Below, in pieces: positions 51,704-60,406 of a stretch of 64,000 nucleotides of DNA. The notes under the pieces are model-generated. The model ran no database searches and had not been told where the DNA came from. It was given only the letters and a program-made list of their open reading frames with translations. The stretch is from Varibaculum cambriense (GTDB lineage Bacteria; Actinomycetota; Actinomycetes; Actinomycetales; Actinomycetaceae): contig NZ_JAKNHJ010000004.1 in NCBI RefSeq assembly GCF_022133705.1, forward strand, positions 1-64,000. The letters run 5' to 3'. Position numbers and translations under genes: made by a program. Position 1 is the stretch's first letter. Every line of letters begins with the position of its first letter.

Positions 51704-51739
51704 AAATCGGGTGCCTGACATTTATCAGGCACCCGATTT
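51704..51739. terminator. Bidirectional terminator between dms operon and LPXTG gene
   Basis: A perfect 15-bp stem (AAATCGGGTGCCTGA, 51704-51718, with TCAGGCACCCGATTT, 51725-51739) and a 6-base loop lie between two convergent genes. T-runs are weak on both sides. Confidence 0.7.
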
Positions 51740-51773
51740 ACATTGCGTGGTTAGTCAGGCCGCAGCCTTACCG

Positions 51774-53780
51774 TTACTGCAGGTTCTTCTTCCGAGCTAC
51801 GGTGAGGACTGCTCCTGCGACGAGCAAAATCACTGTCGCTGTCCACAAAACCGCGGCACCGGTCTTTGGAAGCGGCGGCGTAGGTGGAGTAGGTGGAGTA
51901 GACGGCGTAGGTGGAGTAGTTGAAGTAGGCGGAGTAGACGACGGTGTAGGTGGCTCCGTGGTTGGAGGAGGCGGAGTCTTGTAGTTCTTGACGTTAATAT
52001 TTGCCGGGACTTGGGCAGACACCAACTTGCCTTCCGCATCCTTCTTTGCCTGAATTGGAACCTCGAACGGGATGTATTCGTTCAAGATCTTATAATCCTG
52101 AGGGGCGCTAACTTCGCGAAGAAGGTAATCGCCTGGCTCCAGGGCAGGCTTACCCGCTGGGGTGAAGGTGCCGTCCTCACCCGTAGTGAACGAACCATCT
52201 GCGTTGAATCCTTCCAGCACAACCTTACGAACCCGTTTGGTCTCGCAATTCGTTGGCGCGGCGTTAAGCATGTCCCCTAGCTCACCCGGTGAGGATGGGG
52301 TGCGCACTGGGCAAACGGTAACCTCTTCCGTATTGGTCAAATCTGGTTCCACGCCACACAGGGATGGCTTCTCATTCACCAGCTGATACAGTTCGAACTT
52401 TGCTCCTGCCAGCGCGGTGCCGTCCTCAGCTTGCTTAGAGAGATTGAACGTGCCCGGATTCTTCTTGTAAGTGAAATACATGTGCTGCGTATCTACGCCC
52501 GGTGTCTTGTGATAAGACAGTTCTAAGTTTGGCGCCTCGGACCTAACATAACCAGGCATATCCATGCGCCCGTCCTTAAGGATAGGCAGGTCGTTGTCAA
52601 CGTATGTGTAGCCGGGGATATCCTTCCTCACCGAATCAAATGTCGGTTTGTAAGGAATGTTCTTATCCCCGTAGGGCTTGAACGTTTGCGACTCGCTATC
52701 CCAATTCATCATTCTCAAACCGGAAACCGACGTCCAGTTTCCTGGTTGTCCTACGTAAAACTCGTACGGGTAGCTGGCCAGTGCATAACTCCCGGAACCA
52801 TCTTGGAACTTAACCTCTCCCGGATTCTCCACGACCCCAGCGAGCTCGGGGTAGATGTCGGTGATGCTCTGTTTCGCCATGACAGGCGCCAGTTGTTGCT
52901 TTTCCAGACAGGGAATGGTGGTGTAGGTCGATCCCTCTAGCGGGCCGGACCAAGAGGCCAGGAGCCGATTCGGAATCTTTGCGTTGTCCTCTACCTTCTG
53001 TGCTGCCCGGTATTCAGAATCGAGAACGTAACGATAGTCGGCGGAGGCGGGAATGCTCACGTACAGGCCGTTTGCCTTCGCGCCAATCGATCCACCTTGC
53101 GTATCACCGGTTGAACCGGTACCAATTGACATCCCCGCGTGATCTCCATCGGCGGGCAGGTAAGCGTCCCACTGGAACGTGTGGACTTCATCATTATGGA
53201 ACTCGTCGTCGAACACGATATGCGCCGGTTCGAAGAAATCGCGCGGGTTATTGTTACCCAGGTGTCTCCAGGACCCGTCCTTGTTCTTCACCACCACGCT
53301 ATCTTGACTGGACGGGTCATACTTTTCGGCGGGTACCGGTTCGCCATCCATCGTAAAATTCTCAACCGGCTTCCAAGTGTAAGGATCGTTGTCACTTCTT
53401 CTGGTGTACTGCCACGTCACTCCAAGACGGAAATCCCGCGTCGGAGCCATCTGAGGATCCACGTTGTTGTACTTGAATTTCATGGTGGTTCGCACGCCAT
53501 CACAAGGATTAAGCTTCGCTCTGAAACCGAAGTGCGAAAGCGGCGTGACTTCCTTCGCAGCAGACCTTACGCAGCCATCTCCGGGGTCACCCGGCTTCCA
53601 GTCTTTGTCAACTTGCCCGTGGATCCACTCAAAACTCAGATCGTAATCGGGAAACGGCCTTGCGGCTGCCTGCGCTGGAGAGGAAGGAATGGCATTAATA
53701 ACCAACAGGCTAATAACCACCAATGCGCTCAAGGCGAACGCGAGCCCTTGTTTCAGACTTATAGATCTCGAAGTAGTCAC
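51774..53780 (-). CDS. LPXTG-anchored surface protein with SpaA-type domain
   Basis: A 668-residue sortase substrate. The start chosen is the GTG at 53780 (AAGGTGG five bases upstream); it puts the signal peptide (SISLKQGLAFALSALVVISLLVI...AQAAA) at the N-terminus, whereas the open frame extends 43 codons further. A large N-terminal region of about 400 residues is unrecognised. A SpaA/prealbumin-like domain follows, with the isopeptide lysine probably in FNLSKQAEDG and the glutamate in YLLREVSAPQDY. A Pro/Thr-rich wall-spanning linker leads to LPKTG (about 637-641), a hydrophobic helix and a basic tail. It resembles minor pilins or adhesins. No sortase gene is near. Confidence 0.85.
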   Translation of the reverse strand: MTTSRSISLKQGLAFALSALVVISLLVINAIPSSPAQAAARPFPDYDLSFEWIHGQVDKDWKPGDPGDGCVRSAAKEVTPLSHFGFRAKLNPCDGVRTTMKFKYNNVDPQMAPTRDFRLGVTWQYTRRSDNDPYTWKPVENFTMDGEPVPAEKYDPSSQDSVVVKNKDGSWRHLGNNNPRDFFEPAHIVFDDEFHNDEVHTFQWDAYLPADGDHAGMSIGTGSTGDTQGGSIGAKANGLYVSIPASADYRYVLDSEYRAAQKVEDNAKIPNRLLASWSGPLEGSTYTTIPCLEKQQLAPVMAKQSITDIYPELAGVVENPGEVKFQDGSGSYALASYPYEFYVGQPGNWTSVSGLRMMNWDSESQTFKPYGDKNIPYKPTFDSVRKDIPGYTYVDNDLPILKDGRMDMPGYVRSEAPNLELSYHKTPGVDTQHMYFTYKKNPGTFNLSKQAEDGTALAGAKFELYQLVNEKPSLCGVEPDLTNTEEVTVCPVRTPSSPGELGDMLNAAPTNCETKRVRKVVLEGFNADGSFTTGEDGTFTPAGKPALEPGDYLLREVSAPQDYKILNEYIPFEVPIQAKKDAEGKLVSAQVPANINVKNYKTPPPPTTEPPTPSSTPPTSTTPPTPSTPPTPPTPPLPKTGAAVLWTATVILLVAGAVLTVARKKNLQ

Positions 53781-53942
53781 GAATCCCACCTTCAAACTGT
53801 TTAGAGCTTTGCCCTTCGGACGCCGACCAATCGGATAAGGAACATAGAGACATCCTAATTCGGACGGATACACTAACATTATATTTCTATAATAGAAAAA
53901 GTACAACAAACAGAATCAGCGACTCTTACTGAATAAGTCTAA

Positions 53943-54019
53943 TGGTGGGCGATACTGGACTCGAACCAGCGACCTCTTCCGTGTCAAGGAAACGCGCTAA
54001 CCAGCTGCGCCAATCGCCC
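53943..54019 (-). tRNA. tRNA-Val (GAC)
   Basis: 77 nt with encoded CCA on the minus strand. Acceptor GGGCGAT/ATCGCCC, anticodon stem TTTCC/GGAAG-type with loop TTGACAC giving GAC, T-loop GTTCGAGTC. Last of a Gly-Cys-Val tRNA cluster. Confidence 0.95.
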
Positions 54020-54020
54020 G

Positions 54021-54091
54021 AGGTGGGTACGGGATTCGAACCCGTGTACACGGCTTTGCAGGCCGCTGCCTAACCACTCGACCAACCCACC
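54021..54091 (-). tRNA. tRNA-Cys (GCA)
   Basis: 71 nt on the minus strand without an encoded CCA. Acceptor GGTGGGT/ACCCACC with discriminator U, as expected for cysteine; anticodon loop CTGCAAA gives GCA; T-loop GTTCGAATC. It lies one base from tRNA-Val. Confidence 0.95.
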
Positions 54092-54132
54092 ATAATCAAA
54101 GAGCGCCGCGCTTGGCGACGCCCTCTAAATCG

Positions 54133-54205
54133 AGCGGATGACGAGACTCGAACTCGCGACCCTCACCTTGGCAAGGTGATGCTCTACCAACTGAGCTACA
54201 TCCGC
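54133..54205 (-). tRNA. tRNA-Gly (GCC)
   Basis: 73 nt on the minus strand without an encoded CCA. Acceptor GCGGATG/CATCCGC, anticodon stem ACCTT/AAGGT region with GCC anticodon, T-loop GTTCGAGTC, discriminator U. First of the cluster; a TATACT box on the minus strand (54223-54218) is 12 bases upstream and may drive all three. Confidence 0.95.
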
Positions 54206-54428
54206 GTTGCGTATGAAAGTATATCTATAAAGACCTAGGGATTACCAAACTGACTTTGCGTGGGTCTGCTCACAGCTACTTTAAGCTGGGATTTTAGGCT
54301 TTGGAAACTTTTCTGGCAGTAAAAACCGTAGCTGGATAGCTTTTATATTTTTCAAAGCGCGAACCCAAGCGGGGTTGATATTCTATAACTGTCCACCAAG
54401 CCGGGGCTATTTGTAGGAGGATTCACCA

Positions 54429-55343
54429 ATGACCGGGATTGTAGGTAGCGGCACGCTGATCTCAATACTGCTATTAGTACTGATCGGGTACCTGTTGTAC
54501 TCCGCGATTTTCATCGTTAAACAGCAGACCGAAGCGATTATCGAACGCTTCGGAAAGTATAGGCGTGTTTGTACCCCCGGCCTAAACATTAAGATTCCAA
54601 TTATCGACCGGATCGCCAAAATTGTAGAACGCAGGATCCAGCAACTAGATCTGGTAGTAGAAACCAAAACCAAAGATAACGTGTTTGTAGCGATCCCGGT
54701 TTCGGTACAGTTTCAGGTACAAGATTCGGCCGCATCATTCTATTCCCTGTCTAACCCTGCCCAACAGATCACTTCCTATGTATTCGACCGGGTACGTTCT
54801 TCCCTATCCCAGTTGAACCTGGATGAAGCTTTTTCTTCAAAAGACACGATTGCTCAAGAGATTGAGATTTCTTTGGGAGAACAAATGGCACGCTACGGTT
54901 TCCGGATCGTGAACTCACTAGTTACCGATATAAACCCCGATAAGCGAGTCCGCGATTCTATGAATTCCATTAACGCTGCTCAGCGTGAGCGAGAAGCTGC
55001 TATCCAACTAGCAGAAGCCGATAAAATCAAGCTGGTTAAACAAGCTGAAGCCGATGCCGAGTCTAAACGCCTCCAGGGTGAAGGCATCGCTCTCCAAAGG
55101 CGCGCCATAGTGCAAGGATTGGTAGAACAATACGAATCCTTACGGGACGCTGGTATTGGTGACCAGGCACAACAGATTCTCTTGATGACCCAATACTTTG
55201 ATACCCTGGCCGAGGTGGCAAAGTATTCAAACACCCAGACCCTGATGTTGCCGTCTAATCCCAGCGGGGTCACTAATACGATGGAGGAAATCCGCACATC
55301 TTTAGTGGCGGGCTTAAAAGCAGCTGGCCAACAAGTTAAATAA
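54429..55343 (+). CDS. SPFH/band-7 (stomatin-like) protein
   Basis: A 304-residue membrane-associated scaffold protein. An N-terminal hydrophobic helix (ISILLLVLIGYLLYSAIFIV) is followed by the SPFH domain starting VKQQTEAIIERFGKYRRVCTPGLNIKIPIIDRI, then a long coiled-coil (AAQREREAAIQLAEADKIKLVKQAEADAESKRLQGEG) and a C-terminal segment TLMLPSNPSGVTNTMEEIR. This matches the actinobacterial and archaeal stomatin (QmcA-like) group, which forms oligomeric cages. TAGGAGG precedes the ATG. A BCCT transporter gene follows 67 bases downstream; no NfeD-type protease partner is next to it. Confidence 0.92.
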   Translation: MTGIVGSGTLISILLLVLIGYLLYSAIFIVKQQTEAIIERFGKYRRVCTPGLNIKIPIIDRIAKIVERRIQQLDLVVETKTKDNVFVAIPVSVQFQVQDSAASFYSLSNPAQQITSYVFDRVRSSLSQLNLDEAFSSKDTIAQEIEISLGEQMARYGFRIVNSLVTDINPDKRVRDSMNSINAAQREREAAIQLAEADKIKLVKQAEADAESKRLQGEGIALQRRAIVQGLVEQYESLRDAGIGDQAQQILLMTQYFDTLAEVAKYSNTQTLMLPSNPSGVTNTMEEIRTSLVAGLKAAGQQVK

Positions 55344-55410
55344 GGCAACTAGCCGCGCAATGCGGTGGCAATAGTGGCAGTTTAAGAAGAGATAACGAAT
55401 AAAACCAAGT

Positions 55411-57741
55411 ATGACTGAGAATAATAAAGACAATCGCAAACAGCCCATAGAAAACCGACCGCACGGATCTAGACATCCAAATGGAAAGCACCCCGGACGA
55501 GGGGAAGAGCTGCGTCAGCTTCTGGAGAAATATGATCGCCGAATTTCCCAGTTAGAACGATCCGATCGCGACCGTGTTCACCGGTTCGCGTCGCACAGTG
55601 AACACCCGCGCAATACGCTTTCCCATCATCCGGTCTCCAAGAGAACAGCTACTACTTCCCCTGCGAAGCCCGCAAGCAAAACTAATCCCGAGCCCCCCAG
55701 GCAGTCGCACCCCAGTGCCTGGAAGCGTGGAACCCGGATCGCCAAAGAGCAAACCCAAAATCTGTTACATAAAGTTCCCTATCCTCATGGAATGCATCCG
55801 GCATTGGTTCGCGGTATTGCCATTGATGAGCAAATCATCAAGTACCGAACTGACAAGGTGGTGTTCTTATGCACCGGCACCTTAGTTCTCGGGTTTATTC
55901 TGTGGGGACTTATCTCTACCGATTCTCTGCGCAGCGTATCCGAAGTGGTCTTGCAATGGGTGGTAGACAATACCGGATGGTTATTCTCTATTCTGGCAGC
56001 CATTATTTTGCTGTTTATGATTTTCATAGGGCTTTCGCGCTATGGAAATATTCCTTTGGGCAGAGATAACGAAGAACCCGAGTATTCCTATGGTTCTTGG
56101 ATTGCCATGATGTTCAGCGCCGGCATGGGGATCGGGCTGCTATTCTTCGGCCCCTATGAGCCGATGATCTATTTCACCAATCCTGCCCCCCATTCCAACG
56201 CTAAACCGGGAAGCTATCAGGCACTCAATGATGCCATGTCACAAACGATGCTGCATTGGGGGCTCAATGCCTGGGCGATTTACGCCCTGGTGGGTTGCGC
56301 TATCGCTTACGGCACCTACCGACGCGGACGGGTACCTTTGATTTCTTCCATTTTCGAGCCCCTGCTCGGACACAAATTTGCTCAAGGTGGGATTGGAAAA
56401 ATAATCGACATGTTGGCGATTACCACCACCCTCTTTGGTACCTGTGCCTCCTTGGGTATGGGAGCCTTACAGATTGCCCGCGGCGCCGAGCTAGTTACCG
56501 GCATCGGGAAAATCGGTAATGCCGGTCTGTTCCTGATTATTTCGGTGCTAACAGCAGCCTTCATCGCTTCAGCGGTCTCGGGAATCTCGCGCGGAATCCG
56601 CTTGCTCTCCAATATCAACATGGGGCTAGCCTTGTGCCTCATGGCGTTCATCTTCTTTGCCGGCCCAACCGTGTTCATCTTGAACCTGATGCCTTCCACT
56701 TTGATGAACTACTTATCCGATTTATTTGGTTTGCTTTCTACCTCTCCTTCCTTTGGGCCGGAGGCAGGACAGTTCGTTTCGGCCTGGACTGTCTTCTACT
56801 GGGCATGGTGGATTTCTTGGTCTCCTTTCGTAGGACTATTCATTGCCCGCATCTCGCGTGGCAGGACTTTACGTCAGTTTGTAACCGGAGTATTACTTGC
56901 CCCCACCCTGGTATGTTTGATTTCCTTCTGCATCTACGGCGGAACCACCATGTATATGCAGATTCAAGGTACAGACATGCCGGTAGAAGAAGGGGCAGAA
57001 GTGATGTTATTTGCCCTACTCGGAAATTTGCCGCTCAGTAAAATAACTTCAGTAATCGCCATGATCTGCTTGGCTATTTTCTTTATTACCTCTGCCGATT
57101 CTGCTTCAGTGGTAATGGGTTCACTTTCTCAGCAGGGTAAACCGGTTCCGGATCGTAAAATCACGGTTTTCTGGGGGCTCTGCCTGGCCGGTATCGCGGT
57201 AGTAGGCATGCTCGTTGGCGGTCAAGACGCCCTCCAAGGAATGCAAAATTTGATTATCGTAACCTCCTTGCCGTTTGCGATTATTGTGGCCGCCATGATC
57301 ATCGCCCTCTTACGAGATCTATCGCGGGATCCTTTCACCATTAGACGTAATTTTGAACGTTCCGCGCTTTCTAAAGCAGTAGTAGGCGGCCTTAAGAGCT
57401 ATGGTGATGATTTCAAGATCGTAGTGGTTCCCACTAAAGAAGGAGAGGGAGCGGGTGCAGATTTTGATTCCACCGCCCCTGAACTCACTGAATGGTATCG
57501 GCGCACCGATACCGAAGGTAATCCTATTGATTATGACTATTCCTCCCAGACTTATCTAGATAAGCATGGCAACCCGGTCTATTGGGACGAAGAGGAAGAA
57601 ACCTATAAAGATCCCGAGGGACATCCGGTTCCCTCAGATAGCGTGGAGGATTCCTCAGTCGATCCAGAAAGCGGAACTGAGGAAACTATTTCAGCACCGG
57701 TTGATTCTGCTACCGAGACTGCCCGGGATAGCAGTAAGTAG
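55411..57741 (+). CDS. BCCT-family transporter with extended termini
   Basis: A 776-residue betaine/carnitine/choline transporter. A charged cytoplasmic N-terminal region of about 145 residues precedes 12 helices with the family motifs (MMFSAGMGIGLLFFGPYEPM, YWAWWISWSPFVGLFIARISRGRT). TMH8-type aromatic residues for quaternary-amine binding are present. The C-terminal tail of about 115 residues contains a repeated unit D-x-x-G-N/H-P (EGNPIDYDYSSQTY, HGNPVYWDEEEETY, EGHPV) and an acidic end. It would import glycine betaine or similar for osmoprotection; the tails may sense osmotic state as in corynebacterial BetP, which is inference. Confidence 0.88.
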   Translation: MTENNKDNRKQPIENRPHGSRHPNGKHPGRGEELRQLLEKYDRRISQLERSDRDRVHRFASHSEHPRNTLSHHPVSKRTATTSPAKPASKTNPEPPRQSHPSAWKRGTRIAKEQTQNLLHKVPYPHGMHPALVRGIAIDEQIIKYRTDKVVFLCTGTLVLGFILWGLISTDSLRSVSEVVLQWVVDNTGWLFSILAAIILLFMIFIGLSRYGNIPLGRDNEEPEYSYGSWIAMMFSAGMGIGLLFFGPYEPMIYFTNPAPHSNAKPGSYQALNDAMSQTMLHWGLNAWAIYALVGCAIAYGTYRRGRVPLISSIFEPLLGHKFAQGGIGKIIDMLAITTTLFGTCASLGMGALQIARGAELVTGIGKIGNAGLFLIISVLTAAFIASAVSGISRGIRLLSNINMGLALCLMAFIFFAGPTVFILNLMPSTLMNYLSDLFGLLSTSPSFGPEAGQFVSAWTVFYWAWWISWSPFVGLFIARISRGRTLRQFVTGVLLAPTLVCLISFCIYGGTTMYMQIQGTDMPVEEGAEVMLFALLGNLPLSKITSVIAMICLAIFFITSADSASVVMGSLSQQGKPVPDRKITVFWGLCLAGIAVVGMLVGGQDALQGMQNLIIVTSLPFAIIVAAMIIALLRDLSRDPFTIRRNFERSALSKAVVGGLKSYGDDFKIVVVPTKEGEGAGADFDSTAPELTEWYRRTDTEGNPIDYDYSSQTYLDKHGNPVYWDEEEETYKDPEGHPVPSDSVEDSSVDPESGTEETISAPVDSATETARDSSK

Positions 57742-57795
57742 CTGTTTTATTTCTGGCGAAGCACTGGACAAAGCGGCTTACCGGCTTGGCCAGAC

Positions 57796-57833
57796 GCCAA
57801 CCGCCCCCTAGATACAACTAGGGCGCGGTTGGC
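57796..57833. terminator. Hairpin between convergent BCCT and hypothetical genes
   Basis: GCCAACCGC (57796-57804) pairs with GCGGTTGGC (57825-57833), and CCCTAG with CTAGGG inside it, with one C-C mismatch between. No T-run, so it may be a weak or bidirectional terminator. Confidence 0.5.
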
Positions 57834-57867
57834 ACTGCTAACTCACACAATGACTCAACGACAGGTT

Positions 57868-58761
57868 TTAGTAGCCTACCGCGAGCTGCCAAGAACCTAA
57901 GGCAAGTAAGGCCACTGAAGCTGGCGGTATCATGCGACGCAACCACAGTTTCCAGGCGGCGACAGGCTCGGTGAGAATCTCAATATCCCCAAAATCGGTC
58001 TGCTCACTGGCCTTGGTCTCCCGCTTGGCCTTGGCTTTTAGTCTCTCCCACATGGGTTTAACCAGATAGGTTTCGCTGTCCGAGGCGGGCGCACTTGCGG
58101 GCGCCGGAGCGCCACCAGCCGCTCGGGGCGGCGAGCCTGTTTTTTCTGTCTCAGTTTTTGGGGCAAATACCGAGGGCGGGGCTGCCGCAGGTTTTGCTGC
58201 AAACGAAGCTTTCCCCGGTAAAGCCGGTCTTACGGCAAGGGAAACTGCCCGGGGTTTACCTGCCGGCTTGAGCAAAGGGCTTTTTACGTTTAAGTCGGTT
58301 GCGGGGCTGCGCACTGCCGTCAGATCTAGGCTGGGGTTTAGGTTTGTTTGTGCTGACGGATCAGATACAGCAAATTTCCCGACACTATTAGCCCTGGCAA
58401 TACCGATTTTTCTGGGTGCGGTCGCGATCCTAAGTCCCGTTGTTTTTGCCAGCTTTCCGTCAGGCGCTAGCGCCCCCAGTCCCCTACCACTTTTTAATTT
58501 TGCGGTTTGGCTATTTGTATTAGCCGCTAACAGATTTTGGGGATAGTCGGGTCGCAGGAGCCAGTTTTTTCCCTGGTCATCAAATATCAAGTGGGGACAG
58601 GGAAAAATAGTTCTCCCCTGCGGTACTATCAGTTTTAATAACGCCGCTTGCTCAGCGTCTACCGCCAGGGCTATCCAGTTGCTACCGGCGGCGTCCACGA
58701 TATTTTTTTGCTTACTTCGCTGCGGACAAGTCGGATTGTTTAGGGCATGTTTAGTTTCCAT
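57868..58761 (-). CDS. Hypothetical protein with low-complexity centre and C-terminal membrane helix
   Basis: A 297-residue protein from the ATG at 58761, which has TGGAG two bases before AC-ATG; the open frame runs 57 codons further but would overlap the divergent gene. The N-terminal part (about 20-95) is compact (NWIALAVDAEQAALLKLIVPQG, HLIFDDQGKNWLLRPD). A Lys/Ala/Pro-rich disordered stretch follows, then a C-terminal hydrophobic helix (IPPASVALLALGSWQLAVGY). No motif I recognise. It is divergent from the DUF4191 gene. It may be a tail-anchored membrane protein. Confidence 0.5.
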   Translation of the reverse strand: METKHALNNPTCPQRSKQKNIVDAAGSNWIALAVDAEQAALLKLIVPQGRTIFPCPHLIFDDQGKNWLLRPDYPQNLLAANTNSQTAKLKSGRGLGALAPDGKLAKTTGLRIATAPRKIGIARANSVGKFAVSDPSAQTNLNPSLDLTAVRSPATDLNVKSPLLKPAGKPRAVSLAVRPALPGKASFAAKPAAAPPSVFAPKTETEKTGSPPRAAGGAPAPASAPASDSETYLVKPMWERLKAKAKRETKASEQTDFGDIEILTEPVAAWKLWLRRMIPPASVALLALGSWQLAVGY

Positions 58762-58896
58762 GTCTCCACTAAAGTGCTTTGATCCTGATTTGTCACTGCT
58801 ATATCCACGCTCGCCAGTAACATTTTTCCCAACTTTGCTTTGGGGATAACCGCGCAATATACGATTTACGCATTTTTTCGATAGGCTTAGAGCATC

Positions 58897-59601
58897 ATGG
58901 CTACACAAAATAACCCACAGAAAAAGAAGCACTGGTGGAACAACTTCGCGGATGTTTACCGCGTAACCAAACGTACCTATCCGTGGATCGGGTGGGCGAT
59001 GCTAGCCGTCCTGTTAGCGGTTCCTTTGCTAGTGCTGATAATCTGTCTACTCACCTCGGTGAGCATAGGACGCACCATCTTCTACATCATAATTGCAGCC
59101 TCGGTAGGAATGCTGCTGGCGACTACCCTGCTTACCCGTATGGCTAATAACGCCATGTATAAGCAGCTAGAGGGAGTTAAAGGAAATGTGTACGCAATTT
59201 TGCGTTCTATTAAACGCGGTTGGATAGTCGAAGAAGAACCAGTAGCTTTTAACCGCAAACAAGACCTGGTGTATCGCTTGGTAGGCAGGCCAGGGATTGT
59301 GCTTATTTCCGAAGGCCCCTCCTCGCGGGCTGCCGAGCTGCTAAATGAGCAAGAACGCAAGTGTCACCGAGTGGCACCTTCGGTACCTATTCATAAGATC
59401 CAGGCAGGGCAAGGGAAAAATCAGGTTCCGATCTCCAAGCTCCTTAAAACTATTAATCATTTGAAGAAAGAGATTAGTAAGGACGAGGTTCCGATTGTGG
59501 GACAACGGCTGCAGTCTTTGCAAAATAAAGCCTATCGTCTCCCCGGTGGAGTCGATCCCAACAAAGCAAAGATTAACCGCCGGATGCTGCGCGGAAAGTA
59601 A
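58897..59601 (+). CDS. DUF4191 family membrane protein
   Basis: A 234-residue actinobacterial protein of the DUF4191 family. Two transmembrane helices (about residues 28-50 and 55-77) are followed by a cytoplasmic domain with QLEGVKGNVYAILRSIKRGWIVEEEPVAFNRKQDLVYRLVGRPGIVLISEGP and ending in basic residues (KINRRMLRGK). Function is unknown. In other actinobacteria it neighbours lipoate and glutamine-synthetase genes, which fits glnE/glnA further along here. Confidence 0.85.
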   Translation: MATQNNPQKKKHWWNNFADVYRVTKRTYPWIGWAMLAVLLAVPLLVLIICLLTSVSIGRTIFYIIIAASVGMLLATTLLTRMANNAMYKQLEGVKGNVYAILRSIKRGWIVEEEPVAFNRKQDLVYRLVGRPGIVLISEGPSSRAAELLNEQERKCHRVAPSVPIHKIQAGQGKNQVPISKLLKTINHLKKEISKDEVPIVGQRLQSLQNKAYRLPGGVDPNKAKINRRMLRGK

Positions 59602-59675
59602 GCGATATAGCCGCACCGGATAACGGTTCCCATAGGACGCTAGTAAGACTAGCTCGGCAGGTTATCGCTTGCTTC

Positions 59676-60377
59676 CTATGCTTTTTTAGGAGTCCCGAGT
59701 ACCTTATCTAGTAGCTCTTTCGAGGGACGCAGTTCAGTTACACTCTCGTCTACTTCCCAGTCTTCTACCGGACGCGAAGACCAGATCTGAGCAGAAAAGC
59801 TCCCGGGTTCGCCCTCGAAAACCGTTAGCGAAGCATTGGAAACAGGTTTCGTAGCAGCCAGCGCGAAAGTAATCTCCGGGCTATTCATATACGACCAATA
59901 GCGAATAATCGCGCCATGAGCGACAATTACCGCGCACCCATCAGCACCGACCTCATCTGCAGCCTGTGCGACCACCCGGTTAAAACGTGCCAAAATTTCT
60001 GCGCCGCTTTCTGCCCCCTCCATCCTTACCTGGGTATCTCCCTGCATCCAGGCTCCGATAGTACGCACATATTGTTCAACTGAAGCCAGGTCACTGGCCA
60101 TTTCTAGTTTTCCCGCCTGCACTTCATTGGCGCCCCCGTTTTGTATCCGGGTTAGGGCGAATCGTTCTTCCAGAGGGCGAGCCGTTTGGTGGGTGCGAAT
60201 CAGATTCGAGGTCACGATAAGTTGGGGGTCAGGCAGACCGAGTTCTTCCCAAGTCTTTACCGCTGCTCGTGCCTGCCGCTCCCCCTCGGCATTAAGGGGC
60301 GAACCCGGCTCGGCAGTATCCAGGGCTCCAGTAAGATTTGCGCTAGTTTGCCCATGACGCATCAAAACCAGTTTCAT
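59676..60377 (-). CDS. Histidine phosphatase family protein
   Basis: A 233-residue member of the phosphoglycerate mutase-like branch. The catalytic motif LVLMRHGQTSAN (His about 8) and SNLIRTHQTARPL are typical; the second active-site His is in VIVAHGAIIRYW. Broad-specificity phosphatase activity is more likely than glycolytic mutase, since the protein lacks mutase-specific features. It lies 29 bases after glnE on the same strand. Confidence 0.87.
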   Translation of the reverse strand: MKLVLMRHGQTSANLTGALDTAEPGSPLNAEGERQARAAVKTWEELGLPDPQLIVTSNLIRTHQTARPLEERFALTRIQNGGANEVQAGKLEMASDLASVEQYVRTIGAWMQGDTQVRMEGAESGAEILARFNRVVAQAADEVGADGCAVIVAHGAIIRYWSYMNSPEITFALAATKPVSNASLTVFEGEPGSFSAQIWSSRPVEDWEVDESVTELRPSKELLDKVLGTPKKA

Positions 60378-60406
60378 CTGTTCCTCTTTCGTCCTATTTG
60401 TGCATT

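Noticed and set aside
51860-51965. Short-period DNA repeat that looks array-like
   Set aside because: It encodes the Pro/Thr-rich wall-spanning linker of the LPXTG protein; codon-level repetition, not CRISPR.
53139-53804. 221-codon frame opposite the LPXTG gene
   Set aside because: Antisense shadow; the minus-strand protein has a signal peptide, SpaA domain and LPKTG anchor.
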